38,743 bases of DNA, taken from positions 1-38,743 of the forward strand of contig CACXGE010000036.1 of assembly GCA_902767135.1 (NCBI GenBank), written 5' to 3'. This document shows, one piece after another, positions 24,198 to 32,876 of the stretch. This DNA is from an uncultured Lachnospiraceae bacterium. GTDB lineage: Bacteria; Bacillota; Clostridia; Lachnospirales; Lachnospiraceae. The notes beneath the pieces were generated by a model. That model saw only the letters and a list, made by a program, of their open reading frames with translations, ran no database searches and had not been told where the DNA came from. Made by a program: the position numbers and the translations under genes. Positions within the stretch are counted from its first letter, which is position 1. The number at the start of each line of letters is the position of its first letter.

Positions 24198-24983
24198 GTG
24201 TTTAAGATGATTAAAAAAAATAAGGAAATGTTGTGGGATTTGGCACTAAATGATTTTTCTACAAAATATGCAGGCTCCTATTTAGGAATATTTTGGGCAT
24301 TTGTACAACCAATTATAACAATAATTGTGTACTGGTGTGTGTTTGAGTTTGGGTTAAAGGCACAGACACCCATAGAAAATGTTCCATATATTTTATGGTT
24401 TGCAACAGGAATGGTACCATGGTTTTTCTTTTCAGATGGTGTAAATGCAACAACGAATAGTTTGTTGGAGTACAGTTACTTAGTAAAAAAGGTTGTATTT
24501 GATATAGAACTTTTGCCAATTATTAAAATCCTTTCAACCTTGTTTATACATGTAGTCTTTGTAATGTTATTGATAATCATTGCTATGGCAAGTGGTGAAG
24601 GGCTTTCTGTATATTTCATTCAAGTGTTCTATTATATGTTTGCAATGATTATTTTGATATATGGAATTGGAAAATTGACAGCAGCGATTATCTTATTTTT
24701 CAGAGATTTAGGGCAGATTGTAAATATTGTGTTGCAGATTGGAGTCTGGGCAACACCAATTATTTGGCCTTATACTATTATTGTAGAAGAATACCAATGG
24801 ATTGCTAAAATTAATCCTATGTTCTATATTGTAGAAGGCTATAGGAATTGTTTTTTTGATACTAAATGGTTTTTTGAAAGTCCATATTTAACTGTTTATT
24901 ATTGGATAGTAACATTGTTGATTTTATTTTTTGGAAATAAAGTTTTTTCTAAATTAAAACCACATTTTGCTGATGTTATATAA
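24198..24983 (+). CDS. ABC-2 type polysaccharide export permease (Wzm-like)
   Basis: A 261-residue membrane protein with six helices. LALNDFSTKYAGSYLGIFWAFVQP is the conserved N-terminus of glycan ABC-2 permeases such as Wzm, TagG and KpsM, and QIGVWATPIIWPY and INPMFYIVEGYRNCFF lie in the last third. Two copies with two Wzt subunits form a channel that exports undecaprenyl-linked glycan. The start is GTG with AGGAGG 8 bases upstream; an ATG nine bases downstream is a possible alternative. The ATPase gene follows after 12 bases. The region from here to about 36.8 kb is visibly more AT-rich than the first half of the window. Confidence 0.92.
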   Translation: MFKMIKKNKEMLWDLALNDFSTKYAGSYLGIFWAFVQPIITIIVYWCVFEFGLKAQTPIENVPYILWFATGMVPWFFFSDGVNATTNSLLEYSYLVKKVVFDIELLPIIKILSTLFIHVVFVMLLIIIAMASGEGLSVYFIQVFYYMFAMIILIYGIGKLTAAIILFFRDLGQIVNIVLQIGVWATPIIWPYTIIVEEYQWIAKINPMFYIVEGYRNCFFDTKWFFESPYLTVYYWIVTLLILFFGNKVFSKLKPHFADVI

Positions 24984-24995
24984 GGAGAGAATATT

Positions 24996-26240
24996 GTGGA
25001 GAACATAGCAATTGAAATAAAGGAATTATCAAAGACATACAAATTGTATGATAAACCAAGTGATCGTATTAAGGAAGTTTTTAGTTTGACAAAGAAGTCA
25101 TATGTTAAGGAAAAATGTGTGCTTAGAGACCTAAATTTGACGGTAAACAAAGGTGACGTAGTTGGAATCTTGGGAACCAATGGTGCAGGAAAGTCGACTT
25201 TGTTAAAATTGATTACAGGTGTACTTACACCTACCGTAGGGAACTTGCAGGTTAATGGGAAAATTGCAGCATTGCTTGAACTTGGTACAGGCTTTAATCC
25301 GGAATTTACAGGAATAAAAAATATATTTTTAAATGGTACAATGATGGGATTTACCCATGAGGAAATGAACGAAAAATTGCAGAGTATCATTGATTTTGCA
25401 GATATAGGTGATTTTATATATCAGCCTGTAAAAACTTATTCTTCTGGAATGTTTGCTAGATTGGCTTTTGCAGTAGCCATTAATGTTGAACCAGATATCT
25501 TAATAGTTGATGAGGCTTTAAGTGTGGGGGACTTGAAATTTCAAATGAAATGCATGGACAAAATGAAATCCATGATGGATAGTGGTGTTACGGTTTTGTT
25601 TGTATCTCATGATATTAATGCTATTAGAAGGTTGTGTACCAGAGCCATATGGTTAAAAGATGGTACAGTACAAAGTATTGGGGAGACAAACAAAGTATGC
25701 GATATGTATTTAGACTTCTTGAAGATTGGGGATGTGGAAGAACAGACGGGGGGTGCTTCATCAGAGGTCAATGACTATTATGATGATAGTGATATAAAAG
25801 AGTATAAAGAAGGCAGTAAAGATGTGGTTGCCGAAATAGCAGGGGTTCAGTTTTATAATAAGGCAGGAAAAAAAGTTACCGAGGTAAATATTTTTGAACC
25901 AGTTACTATTAGTGTTTATTATGATGTGTATGATGAAAATATTGAACATCCGGTGCTTGGGATTGCTTTAAAAAGAATAGATGATGAATATATTTGTGGT
26001 GTCAACACGCTTTTGGATGAAAAGAGGATTCCGTGGAAACATGGACGAAATAAATTTAGCTTAACATATGAAAAAGGCATCAGGGTACTAGGAGGAAAAT
26101 ACTACTTTGATGTTGCAATTTTCGATAAAACAGCTACGGTGCCAATACAGTATTTTGGTAAAATAAAAGAAATTATGGTAAATGCGGATTATATTGGTGA
26201 AGGTATCTGTATTTTACCTCATGAATGGAGTGAAAAATAA
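24996..26240 (+). CDS. ABC glycan exporter ATPase with C-terminal Wzt-type domain
   Basis: A 414-residue ATPase. The nucleotide-binding domain (1-240) has the Walker A GTNGAGKST (60-68), signature YSSGM (148-152), Walker B ILIVDE (168-173) and switch His205. Residues about 262-414 form a beta-rich domain like Wzt_C (NIFEPVTISVYYDVYDENIE, PVLGIALKRIDDEYICGVNT), which in E. coli O8/O9a Wzt binds the modified non-reducing end of the finished glycan. Plain TagH-like ATPases lack it. The start is GTG with AGGAGAG upstream. It abuts the methyltransferase gene directly, which fits the idea that the domain recognises a methyl-type cap. Confidence 0.92.
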   Translation: MENIAIEIKELSKTYKLYDKPSDRIKEVFSLTKKSYVKEKCVLRDLNLTVNKGDVVGILGTNGAGKSTLLKLITGVLTPTVGNLQVNGKIAALLELGTGFNPEFTGIKNIFLNGTMMGFTHEEMNEKLQSIIDFADIGDFIYQPVKTYSSGMFARLAFAVAINVEPDILIVDEALSVGDLKFQMKCMDKMKSMMDSGVTVLFVSHDINAIRRLCTRAIWLKDGTVQSIGETNKVCDMYLDFLKIGDVEEQTGGASSEVNDYYDDSDIKEYKEGSKDVVAEIAGVQFYNKAGKKVTEVNIFEPVTISVYYDVYDENIEHPVLGIALKRIDDEYICGVNTLLDEKRIPWKHGRNKFSLTYEKGIRVLGGKYYFDVAIFDKTATVPIQYFGKIKEIMVNADYIGEGICILPHEWSEK

Positions 26241-27635
26241 ATGGGTAAATATGATTTTGATTTTGAACTATATGATGATAATACGTTAGCTTGGATAGCA
26301 CAGACAATTGAAGAGGGTTCTGTGGTATTGGAGTTTGGAGCAGCAAATGGGCGATTAACAAAATATTTATGTGAAACGAAAAAATGTACAGTGGATATTG
26401 TTGAAATAGATGAACAATCAGGAAAAGATGCGGCAGTTTATGCAGACTGTGCCATGTTAGGAGAAGAAGAGGGAGATATTGAAAAGTACTTATGGTTAAA
26501 TCTAGAAAAAAGATATGATTATATTGTGTTTGCAGATGTATTAGAACATTTACGAGAACCTTCTGAAACATTGAAAAGGTGTAAAAATGTAATAAAAAAA
26601 ACCGGAAAGATTCTGGTTTCAGTGCCAAATATATCACATAATTCCATATTAATAGATTTATGGAATGATAAATTTAATTATACAGACACTGGGCTTTTAG
26701 ATAATACTCATTTAAAACTTTTTACACGTCAATCATTCGTGAATATGGCAGAGCAGGCAGGATGGGCTGTAATTGGTGAAAGACCGAAGTATATTAGAGT
26801 GGGGGAAAATGAGATACAAAATTCCTACAGAGATTTGCCCAAAGAAGTATTTAAAGCTATGGTCGCAAGAACAGCAGGAAATGTGTATCAATATATGTTT
26901 ACTTTAGCTTTGAGTTCAGAGTATGTTGAAGGAAAATTTGAAAGAATCGTTTGTATGGATAGTAGTTCATATTATTATGCAGAAGCCTATTTTGACTATA
27001 ATGGGGAAATGGATTATAAGCATAGTGTAAGTAGAAATATTAATCCTGCATATGGTCATATTAACATTTCATTAAGTACGTTGAAAAGAGATAATAATAT
27101 TCAAGTTAAATTGATTAATTGCAATGCTGTTTTGAAAAACATTTGTATACAACTTAGAACAAATGGAAAAACAAGAGAAGTGTTGACTTTTGAGCATAAT
27201 GGAAAAGAAATTTCTGGAATGTTGTTTTTTGGCAAGGACGTGCCAAAAATTGAATTTGACGTTGTAAAGGAAGATGATGAGATAATAATATCAGCAGAAA
27301 TAGTAAAGTATGATTTCGAAGATGCAGTATTAGAAAATCTGGTAAATTTTTTAGAATGTAGAGAGTTAGATTTTCAAAAGGAATTAAGTGATAAAATAAT
27401 TGCTTATGAAGATATGATAATGCAGAAAGAGCAAGAAAGACAGAATGAAAGAATGGCTATGCAAGAAGAAATTATAGGGATTAAAAAGGAAAGTCTAGTC
27501 ATGCAAAAGGAACTAGTAACATTATGTGAAAAGCAATTATTAGATATTCTTCCTAAGAGACAACATAAATTGATACCTGAATTGATTAGTAGAATGAATT
27601 TAAAGTTAGAAGAAAGGTGCGATTATGGAAATTAG
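26241..27635 (+). CDS. SAM methyltransferase with beta-rich middle domain and coiled coil
   Basis: A 464-residue protein. Residues about 25-190 are a class I SAM-dependent methyltransferase: VVLEFGAANGRLTKYL (SAM-binding loop), DIVEIDEQ, YIVFADVLEHLREP and GKILVSVPNISHNS. The middle (about 230-350) is beta-rich and unassigned. Residues about 370-435 form a coiled coil with repeated MQKE/MQEE heptads, and a short helical tail follows. The start is the base after the Wzt stop, and the end overlaps the next gene by 11 bases. A methyltransferase with a coiled coil beside a CBD-bearing Wzt recalls WbdD, which caps O9a chains and measures their length; no kinase domain is seen here. Confidence 0.85.
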   Translation: MGKYDFDFELYDDNTLAWIAQTIEEGSVVLEFGAANGRLTKYLCETKKCTVDIVEIDEQSGKDAAVYADCAMLGEEEGDIEKYLWLNLEKRYDYIVFADVLEHLREPSETLKRCKNVIKKTGKILVSVPNISHNSILIDLWNDKFNYTDTGLLDNTHLKLFTRQSFVNMAEQAGWAVIGERPKYIRVGENEIQNSYRDLPKEVFKAMVARTAGNVYQYMFTLALSSEYVEGKFERIVCMDSSSYYYAEAYFDYNGEMDYKHSVSRNINPAYGHINISLSTLKRDNNIQVKLINCNAVLKNICIQLRTNGKTREVLTFEHNGKEISGMLFFGKDVPKIEFDVVKEDDEIIISAEIVKYDFEDAVLENLVNFLECRELDFQKELSDKIIAYEDMIMQKEQERQNERMAMQEEIIGIKKESLVMQKELVTLCEKQLLDILPKRQHKLIPELISRMNLKLEERCDYGN

Positions 27636-28620
27636 TACAATAAGAAAGATATTTAGAAAATTGCCTATTAAAGAATCTTTTAAAGATACATTAAGAAAAC
27701 AAATACATATCATAAATGAAAAACGCCAGGGAAAGAACAAGATAAACATTTACGGAAAAAACGAATGTTATCCAAAGTATAAAGGAAATATCAAGGATGT
27801 TGTCGCGGTGATTCCAAATTATAACTATGAACGTTACCTAGATGAGAGAATAGATTCTATTCTATTCCAGACATATCCTGTAAGGGAGATAATTATTTTG
27901 GACGATTGTTCAAAAGATAATAGTGTGGAATTAATCGAAAAAAGGATTAGAGAAAATAAATCTAATATTAAAATAAGTTTGATTCAAAATGAAAATAATT
28001 CAGGAAGTGTGTTTTCACAATGGCAGAAAGCTTTTCAAGTAGCAAACGCAGATTACGTTTGGATTGCTGAGGCGGATGACAGTTGTGATGCGAGATTTCT
28101 TGAAACAATTATGAAAGCATTTGATGATAAAGAAATGGTAATTTCCTACTGTGAATCTCTCACAATGGATGAGGACAATAATCTATTAATGGGAGATTTG
28201 AGAGTGTGGATAGATAAATGTGAATGTGGTAAGTGGGAAAATGATTATATTATGGATGGAAAAGCTGAAGTAGAAGATACTATGTGTATTAATAATACCA
28301 TAGCAAATGTATCCAGTGCTGTAATTAGAAACGGTGATTATTATCAAATATTAGAAGGTGCTAAGGAGTATAAATTAGCTGGGGATTGGTATGCATATAT
28401 GAACATATTAAAGTATGGAAAAATATCGTACTGTAAACAATCATTGAATTATCATAGGATGCAGAGTCAAGGGTTAACATTATCAACATCTTATGAACAG
28501 GAATATAACGAGATTATAAGATTACAGGAGTATGCGATAGAAAACTTTGAGATATCTGAGGAAGTAAAGGAAAAGATATACAAGCGACGAGAAATGGAGA
28601 GAGTTAGATTTGGATTATAA
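27625..28620 (+). CDS. Family 2 glycosyltransferase
   Basis: A 331-residue GT-A enzyme. VVAVIPNYNYERYLDERIDS, ILDDCSKDNS and VWIAEADDSCDARF (DxD equivalent) mark the catalytic domain at about 55-290. The sequence is clearly related to the GT2 half of the protein encoded at 21921, so the two are paralogues. The start overlaps the methyltransferase gene by 11 bases and its end overlaps the next gene by 11 bases, consistent with coupled translation. It would add a sugar to the exported chain; specificity is unknown. Confidence 0.88.
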   Translation: MEISTIRKIFRKLPIKESFKDTLRKQIHIINEKRQGKNKINIYGKNECYPKYKGNIKDVVAVIPNYNYERYLDERIDSILFQTYPVREIIILDDCSKDNSVELIEKRIRENKSNIKISLIQNENNSGSVFSQWQKAFQVANADYVWIAEADDSCDARFLETIMKAFDDKEMVISYCESLTMDEDNNLLMGDLRVWIDKCECGKWENDYIMDGKAEVEDTMCINNTIANVSSAVIRNGDYYQILEGAKEYKLAGDWYAYMNILKYGKISYCKQSLNYHRMQSQGLTLSTSYEQEYNEIIRLQEYAIENFEISEEVKEKIYKRREMERVRFGL

Positions 28621-29641
28621 AAATGTGCTAATGTCAGTAATTGTACCGGTATATAATACAGAATTGTATTTAGAAAAGTGTCTTGATTCGATAGTAACAG
28701 CAGTGGAGGGGATTGAGCCAAAGGTGGAAGTGTTGCTGATTAATGATGGATCCACCGATCATTCCCAAATTATAATTGATGAATACTGTGACAGGCATTC
28801 TGCTTTTATGAAAAAATTTCAAAAGCCCAATGGCGGATTATCTGATGTAAAAAATTATGGATTGCAACGAGCGAATGGGAAATATGTGATTTTCTTGGAT
28901 TCAGATGATTTTATTGAGCCTAATATGTATAAGGATATGTTGGAATGTGCGGAAAAAAATTCAGCAGATGTGGTGGTATGTGATATAAAATTAACGTATG
29001 ATGATTCCTCAAAAGATCAGGTACACTCATGCACAGTAGCAGGGAGAACGGATATTTTTCAACAGGTGATTGACATGTCTATGATGCCTGCGTCATGGAA
29101 TAAACTGGTAAAAAAGGAATTGTATGATGGCCTTGAATTTCCAGTGGGAAAAAATAATGAAGATGTAGCTGTTACCCCAATTATATTAGGGCGTGCGAAT
29201 AGGATAATAGCAATACATGAGCCATATTATAATTACTATCAGAGAACAGGGTCAATTCAAAATAGTGAGTTTAATGAAAAGAGATTTGTAGTAATTGATA
29301 CCGCTAAGCTATGTATGGAAAGAATAAACGGATTGCCTGCTGAAAAGGCAGACAAGATTAAAGGGTCAGTATATTTGCATCAAGTGTTGGCCATAGCGAT
29401 GTACCCTATTAGGGAAGAAAGGTTTCGGAGAAGATACAATTTGTTAAAGAAATATATTAGGAGAGTAAATGAGGAGTTTCCAGATCTTTGGGAACAATCG
29501 GAAATCAGGGAGTTTCTAACATGGGAAAATCGAATGACAGGACTTTATAGAAAAATATCAGTGTACTTGCTTAAGCATAACTTGTTTTTTGCTACAAGTG
29601 TTTTTTGGAGTTTTTGTAATTTGTTTCAGAAGATGAAGTAG
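28610..29641 (+). CDS. Family 2 glycosyltransferase
   Basis: A 343-residue GT2 enzyme: MSVIVPVYNTELYLEKCLDS, LINDGSTDHSQ, GGLSDVKNYGL and FLDSDDFIEPNMY (DxD). This form is common in capsule and teichoic-acid-like gene clusters. The start is most likely TTG at 28610, with GGAGAG 8 bases upstream; the first in-frame ATG at 28631 has no ribosome site. The overlap with the preceding gene supports coupling. The C-terminal 60 residues are basic and helical and may touch the membrane. Confidence 0.87.
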   Translation: MDYKNVLMSVIVPVYNTELYLEKCLDSIVTAVEGIEPKVEVLLINDGSTDHSQIIIDEYCDRHSAFMKKFQKPNGGLSDVKNYGLQRANGKYVIFLDSDDFIEPNMYKDMLECAEKNSADVVVCDIKLTYDDSSKDQVHSCTVAGRTDIFQQVIDMSMMPASWNKLVKKELYDGLEFPVGKNNEDVAVTPIILGRANRIIAIHEPYYNYYQRTGSIQNSEFNEKRFVVIDTAKLCMERINGLPAEKADKIKGSVYLHQVLAIAMYPIREERFRRRYNLLKKYIRRVNEEFPDLWEQSEIREFLTWENRMTGLYRKISVYLLKHNLFFATSVFWSFCNLFQKMK

Positions 29642-29661
29642 AGAGGGTAGAAGGCAAGGAT

Positions 29662-29802
29662 ATGATTATCATTGATGACATGAGCAAATATATTGCATAT
29701 ATTATCGATAACTTAAATCATGACCGTTCTATCAGCAATCTATTAGATTCCAGTGAAAGAATTCAGGCATTGTTGAATAGATATCGCAATACAGAAATTT
29801 AA
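29662..29802 (+). CDS. Small hypothetical protein of 46 residues
   Basis: The 186-base gap between the GT2 and the LTA-synthase-like gene holds an open frame starting at ATG 29662 with AAGG 7 bases upstream. The protein begins MIIIDDMSKYIAYIIDNLNH and ends in a helical stretch ISNLLDSSERIQALLNRYRN. The pattern weakly recalls the helical pair of Spo0E-like small proteins, but I would not assign it. No membrane helix is evident. Its position and codon use fit a real gene or the remnant of a larger one. Confidence 0.45.
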   Translation: MIIIDDMSKYIAYIIDNLNHDRSISNLLDSSERIQALLNRYRNTEI

Positions 29803-29827
29803 GGGATATGCACGAAAGGAAAAATAA

Positions 29828-31786
29828 ATGGATATCAAAGAAAGTACAAAAGTACAGTTGTCTCAAAAAATTATATATTTGTTGTTAGGTATAACTTTGG
29901 TTATTATGACTGGCTGGCATATAAAAGCTATTCAATTGAATGATACAATGTCAAAGATAGGGATCTGTTTGAGGTTCTGTATTACAGTAGGCATCTTTGG
30001 AGTTGCGGTATTCTTCCTGTGGAAATTTCGTGATAAATACAGAGCAAATAATTTGTTCATGTATATGTCGTGGATATTATTACCCCTTTTTACCTTTGTA
30101 AGTGTTGAATTGATAGCAGGAGATATCCGGAAACTTACATGGATAAGTATTGTAAAAAATTTGCTCATGTACTATTTGCTTTATTTCATATTATCCGCAT
30201 TTGTTCGTCAATTGGGAATTTTGGCCATGGTTTATGTGGGGATGTTTGATTTTCTGGCATTGGTACAGCACTTTGTTACTTTATTCCGGGCAAGACCCAT
30301 GATGTTACAGGACTTTCTTTCATTTGGCACAGCAGCGAGGGTGGTAGGAAATTATACATTCTATTTAACTTATCATAAGTATGTTGTTGTTTTGGGAATG
30401 ATACTCCTGATTTTTGCTTTTACGCTTTCGGGAAAGAAAATATTCATGAATAGAAGATATTTCACAGGGATAGGTATTTTGGGAGTATCTTTTGGGTTAG
30501 TGGCTATGTTACTTATGCCCAATAAATTTCTCAATGAAATTTATATGTGGGATTTGATTTCTAATTATGAGGAGGATGGTCTGCTCCTTACTTTTTTAGA
30601 AGAGATTCCATATCTGATGCCTGAGAAACCTGAAGATTATAGTGTATCTAGTGTTAAGAAAATAGCAGACAAGGTGGAAAAAATTGAGGTTAATGAGGTT
30701 GCGCCCCAGAATCTTATAGTTATAATGAATGAAAGTTTTGCAGATTTGGATTATATTGGAAAAGTAGAATCGGATACAGAATTGCTCTCGTTTTATAAAG
30801 GATTACAGGAAAATACAATTCGAGGATATTTGTCTGTCCCCTCCTTTGGTGGTGGAACTGCCAATACGGAGTACGAGGTTTTAACAGGAAATACTTTGGA
30901 GTTCCTTACAGCAGGGACTACAGCTTACCAGATGAATGTAAAAAAACAGGAATCCGGAATTACATCTACGTTAAGGGAACAGGGATTTCAGACCCTTGCA
31001 CTGCATCCTTACTATGGAGGAGGCTGGAATCGCAATGAGGTGTATCCTTGTATGTCATTTGACAATTTTGTTTCTATGGAGAATTGGGGGGATTTAGAAA
31101 CTATCCGTTGGTGTGCCAGTGACGCGTCTGCTTATCAGAGAGTGATAGATACTTGTGAGAGCACAGATGAAAAGCTATTTATGTTTCTTGTAACTATGCA
31201 GAATCACGGAGGATATGATTATGAAGATTACCAGAGTACGGTGTCGTTAAATTATGCTGATGAATATCCTATGGCAGAGCAGTACCTGTCATTACTTCAA
31301 GAGTCCGACAGAGCTTTTCAAAGCCTTATTGAACACTTTCAAAATGTGGAAGAGCCTACCATGATAGTTATGTTTGGTGACCATCAGGCTTCAATAGAAG
31401 ATGCATTTTATGAGCAGCTTTTTGGAAAATCATTGAGTGAATTGTCTTGTGAAGAATATCAAGAGCGTTTTATTACGCCATTTGTGATTTGGGCAAATTA
31501 TGACATAGAAGAACAATCAGATATTTTAATGAGCAGCAATTACTTCGGGAGCTTTATTCTTAAGAATGCAGGAATGAAAATGACAAAGTATAATGAGTTT
31601 CTGTTGAATTTGTATGAGGAGATTCCAGTGATTGGCATTGGAGCCATTTGTGATAAGGAAGGGAACTGGTATCAGTGGGGGGAACTGCCAGACTATGAGA
31701 AACAGTTGATTCAGGAGTATAAAATTTTGCAGTATAATAATGTTTCTGACCGGAAGAAGCGTGTGGAGACAGTGTTTTTCAAATAG
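29828..31786 (+). CDS. LTA synthase family (sulfatase-fold) phosphotransferase
   Basis: A 652-residue protein with five or six N-terminal membrane helices (to about residue 225) and an extracellular alkaline-phosphatase-fold domain (about 290-610). The domain contains LIVIMNESFADLDYIG (metal-binding Glu), SFGGGTANTEYEVLTGNT with a candidate catalytic Thr344, FLVTMQNHGGYDY and MFGDHQAS (metal ligands, about 516-521). Relatives move phosphoglycerol from phosphatidylglycerol onto lipoteichoic acid or glycans (LtaS, MdoB). Within this locus it is more likely to decorate the exported glycan than to make LTA; that is inference. The ribosome site is AAAGGAAA. Confidence 0.88.
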   Translation: MDIKESTKVQLSQKIIYLLLGITLVIMTGWHIKAIQLNDTMSKIGICLRFCITVGIFGVAVFFLWKFRDKYRANNLFMYMSWILLPLFTFVSVELIAGDIRKLTWISIVKNLLMYYLLYFILSAFVRQLGILAMVYVGMFDFLALVQHFVTLFRARPMMLQDFLSFGTAARVVGNYTFYLTYHKYVVVLGMILLIFAFTLSGKKIFMNRRYFTGIGILGVSFGLVAMLLMPNKFLNEIYMWDLISNYEEDGLLLTFLEEIPYLMPEKPEDYSVSSVKKIADKVEKIEVNEVAPQNLIVIMNESFADLDYIGKVESDTELLSFYKGLQENTIRGYLSVPSFGGGTANTEYEVLTGNTLEFLTAGTTAYQMNVKKQESGITSTLREQGFQTLALHPYYGGGWNRNEVYPCMSFDNFVSMENWGDLETIRWCASDASAYQRVIDTCESTDEKLFMFLVTMQNHGGYDYEDYQSTVSLNYADEYPMAEQYLSLLQESDRAFQSLIEHFQNVEEPTMIVMFGDHQASIEDAFYEQLFGKSLSELSCEEYQERFITPFVIWANYDIEEQSDILMSSNYFGSFILKNAGMKMTKYNEFLLNLYEEIPVIGIGAICDKEGNWYQWGELPDYEKQLIQEYKILQYNNVSDRKKRVETVFFK

Positions 31787-31874
31787 TAGTCCAGGTAGGG
31801 AAATATATATAGAATATACAATATCGTATGAAATGTTGTGTGCATAATATGTAGTTGTGATTAGGAGGAAAATT

Positions 31875-32792
31875 ATGAAAGAAACTGCACTAGTGATTAT
31901 GGCTGCCGGGATAGGAAGTCGATTTGGAGGAGGAAGTAAACAGTTAGAGCCCGTAGGACCAAATGGGGAAATTATTATGGATTATTCCATTCATGATGCG
32001 TTGGAAGCAGGCTTTAATAAAGTGATTTTTATTATACGTAAAGATTTAGAAAAAGATTTCAGAGAAGTGATTGGAAATCGAATGGAGAAAATTTGCAAAT
32101 GTGAGTATGCATTTCAGGAAATTGATGATATACCAGCAGGTTTCCAGGTACCGGAAGGAAGAAAGAAGCCATGGGGTACAGGTCAGGCTGTATTGAGTTG
32201 TAAAGAGATTCTGGATGTACCTTTTGTGGTAATCAATGCGGATGATTATTATGGAAAAGAAGCGTTTGTAAAGGTACATGATTATCTTGTAGGATTGGAG
32301 GAAAACTCAGATGTTATGGATATGTGCATGGCAGGATTTATTCTAAAGAATACTTTAAGCGATAATGGAGCAGTTACCAGGGGAGTTGCCAAAATTGATG
32401 ACGATCATGTGTTGTTAGAAGTGATTGAGACAGGTGGAATTGAAAGAAAAAATGGAAAAGTGATTGCAGTGGATGCTGAGGGAAATGAGAAGGAGATTGA
32501 TCCGGAAAGCTACGCATCCATGAATATGTGGGGTTTGACACCGGATTTCTTGACAGTATTAGAAGATGGGTTTCAGAGATTCCTTTCAAATCTGGGAGAC
32601 AAAGCATTGAAGAAAGAATTTCTTCTTCCAATTATCATTGATCAGTTGATTCGTGAAAAGAAAGCAAAGGTTAAAGTGCTTGAGACGAGAGATAAATGGT
32701 TTGGTGTAACTTATAAAGAAGATAAGGATAGTGTTGTAAAATCCTTCAAAAAATTAATTGAGGAAGGTGTTTACAAGGAAAAACTTTTTTGA
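31875..32792 (+). CDS. Sugar nucleotidyltransferase family protein
   Basis: A 305-residue NTP-transferase. ALVIMAAGIGSRFGGGSKQL is the nucleotide-binding signature, followed by FVVINADDYYG (metal site) and KWFGVTYKEDK near the end. It would activate a sugar or alcohol phosphate as a nucleotide donor for the locus; the substrate is not readable, and related genes are common in Firmicutes surface loci. Start: ATG at 31875 has AGGAGG 6 bases upstream, whereas an in-frame GTG at 31857 lies before that site. An 88-base gap separates it from the preceding gene, with no clear promoter. Confidence 0.85.
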   Translation: MKETALVIMAAGIGSRFGGGSKQLEPVGPNGEIIMDYSIHDALEAGFNKVIFIIRKDLEKDFREVIGNRMEKICKCEYAFQEIDDIPAGFQVPEGRKKPWGTGQAVLSCKEILDVPFVVINADDYYGKEAFVKVHDYLVGLEENSDVMDMCMAGFILKNTLSDNGAVTRGVAKIDDDHVLLEVIETGGIERKNGKVIAVDAEGNEKEIDPESYASMNMWGLTPDFLTVLEDGFQRFLSNLGDKALKKEFLLPIIIDQLIREKKAKVKVLETRDKWFGVTYKEDKDSVVKSFKKLIEEGVYKEKLF

Positions 32793-32798
32793 CTTGCT

Positions 32799-32823
32799 AT
32801 TTGTAGGTGTCAAATTTTTTTTT
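32799..32823 (+). terminator. Possible weak terminator
   Basis: ATTTG (32799-32803) and CAAAT (32811-32815) form a short stem with a 7-base loop, followed by a run of eight further T. The stem is weak, so partial termination or read-through into the next gene is likely. Confidence 0.4.
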
Positions 32824-32876
32824 AGGTTAGATGAAAAAGTCGTAAGTTTTTTTACATAATTGAAAGGTGAATGAAG

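Noticed and set aside
24899..25390. Reverse-strand ORF of 163 codons
   Set aside because: It lies fully opposite the permease and ATPase genes, which have clear family motifs; no family pattern or ribosome site is seen on the reverse strand.
26173..26637. Reverse-strand ORF of 154 codons
   Set aside because: It is opposite the Wzt end and the methyltransferase SAM-binding region; composition is that of an antisense shadow (His/Leu/Phe-rich).
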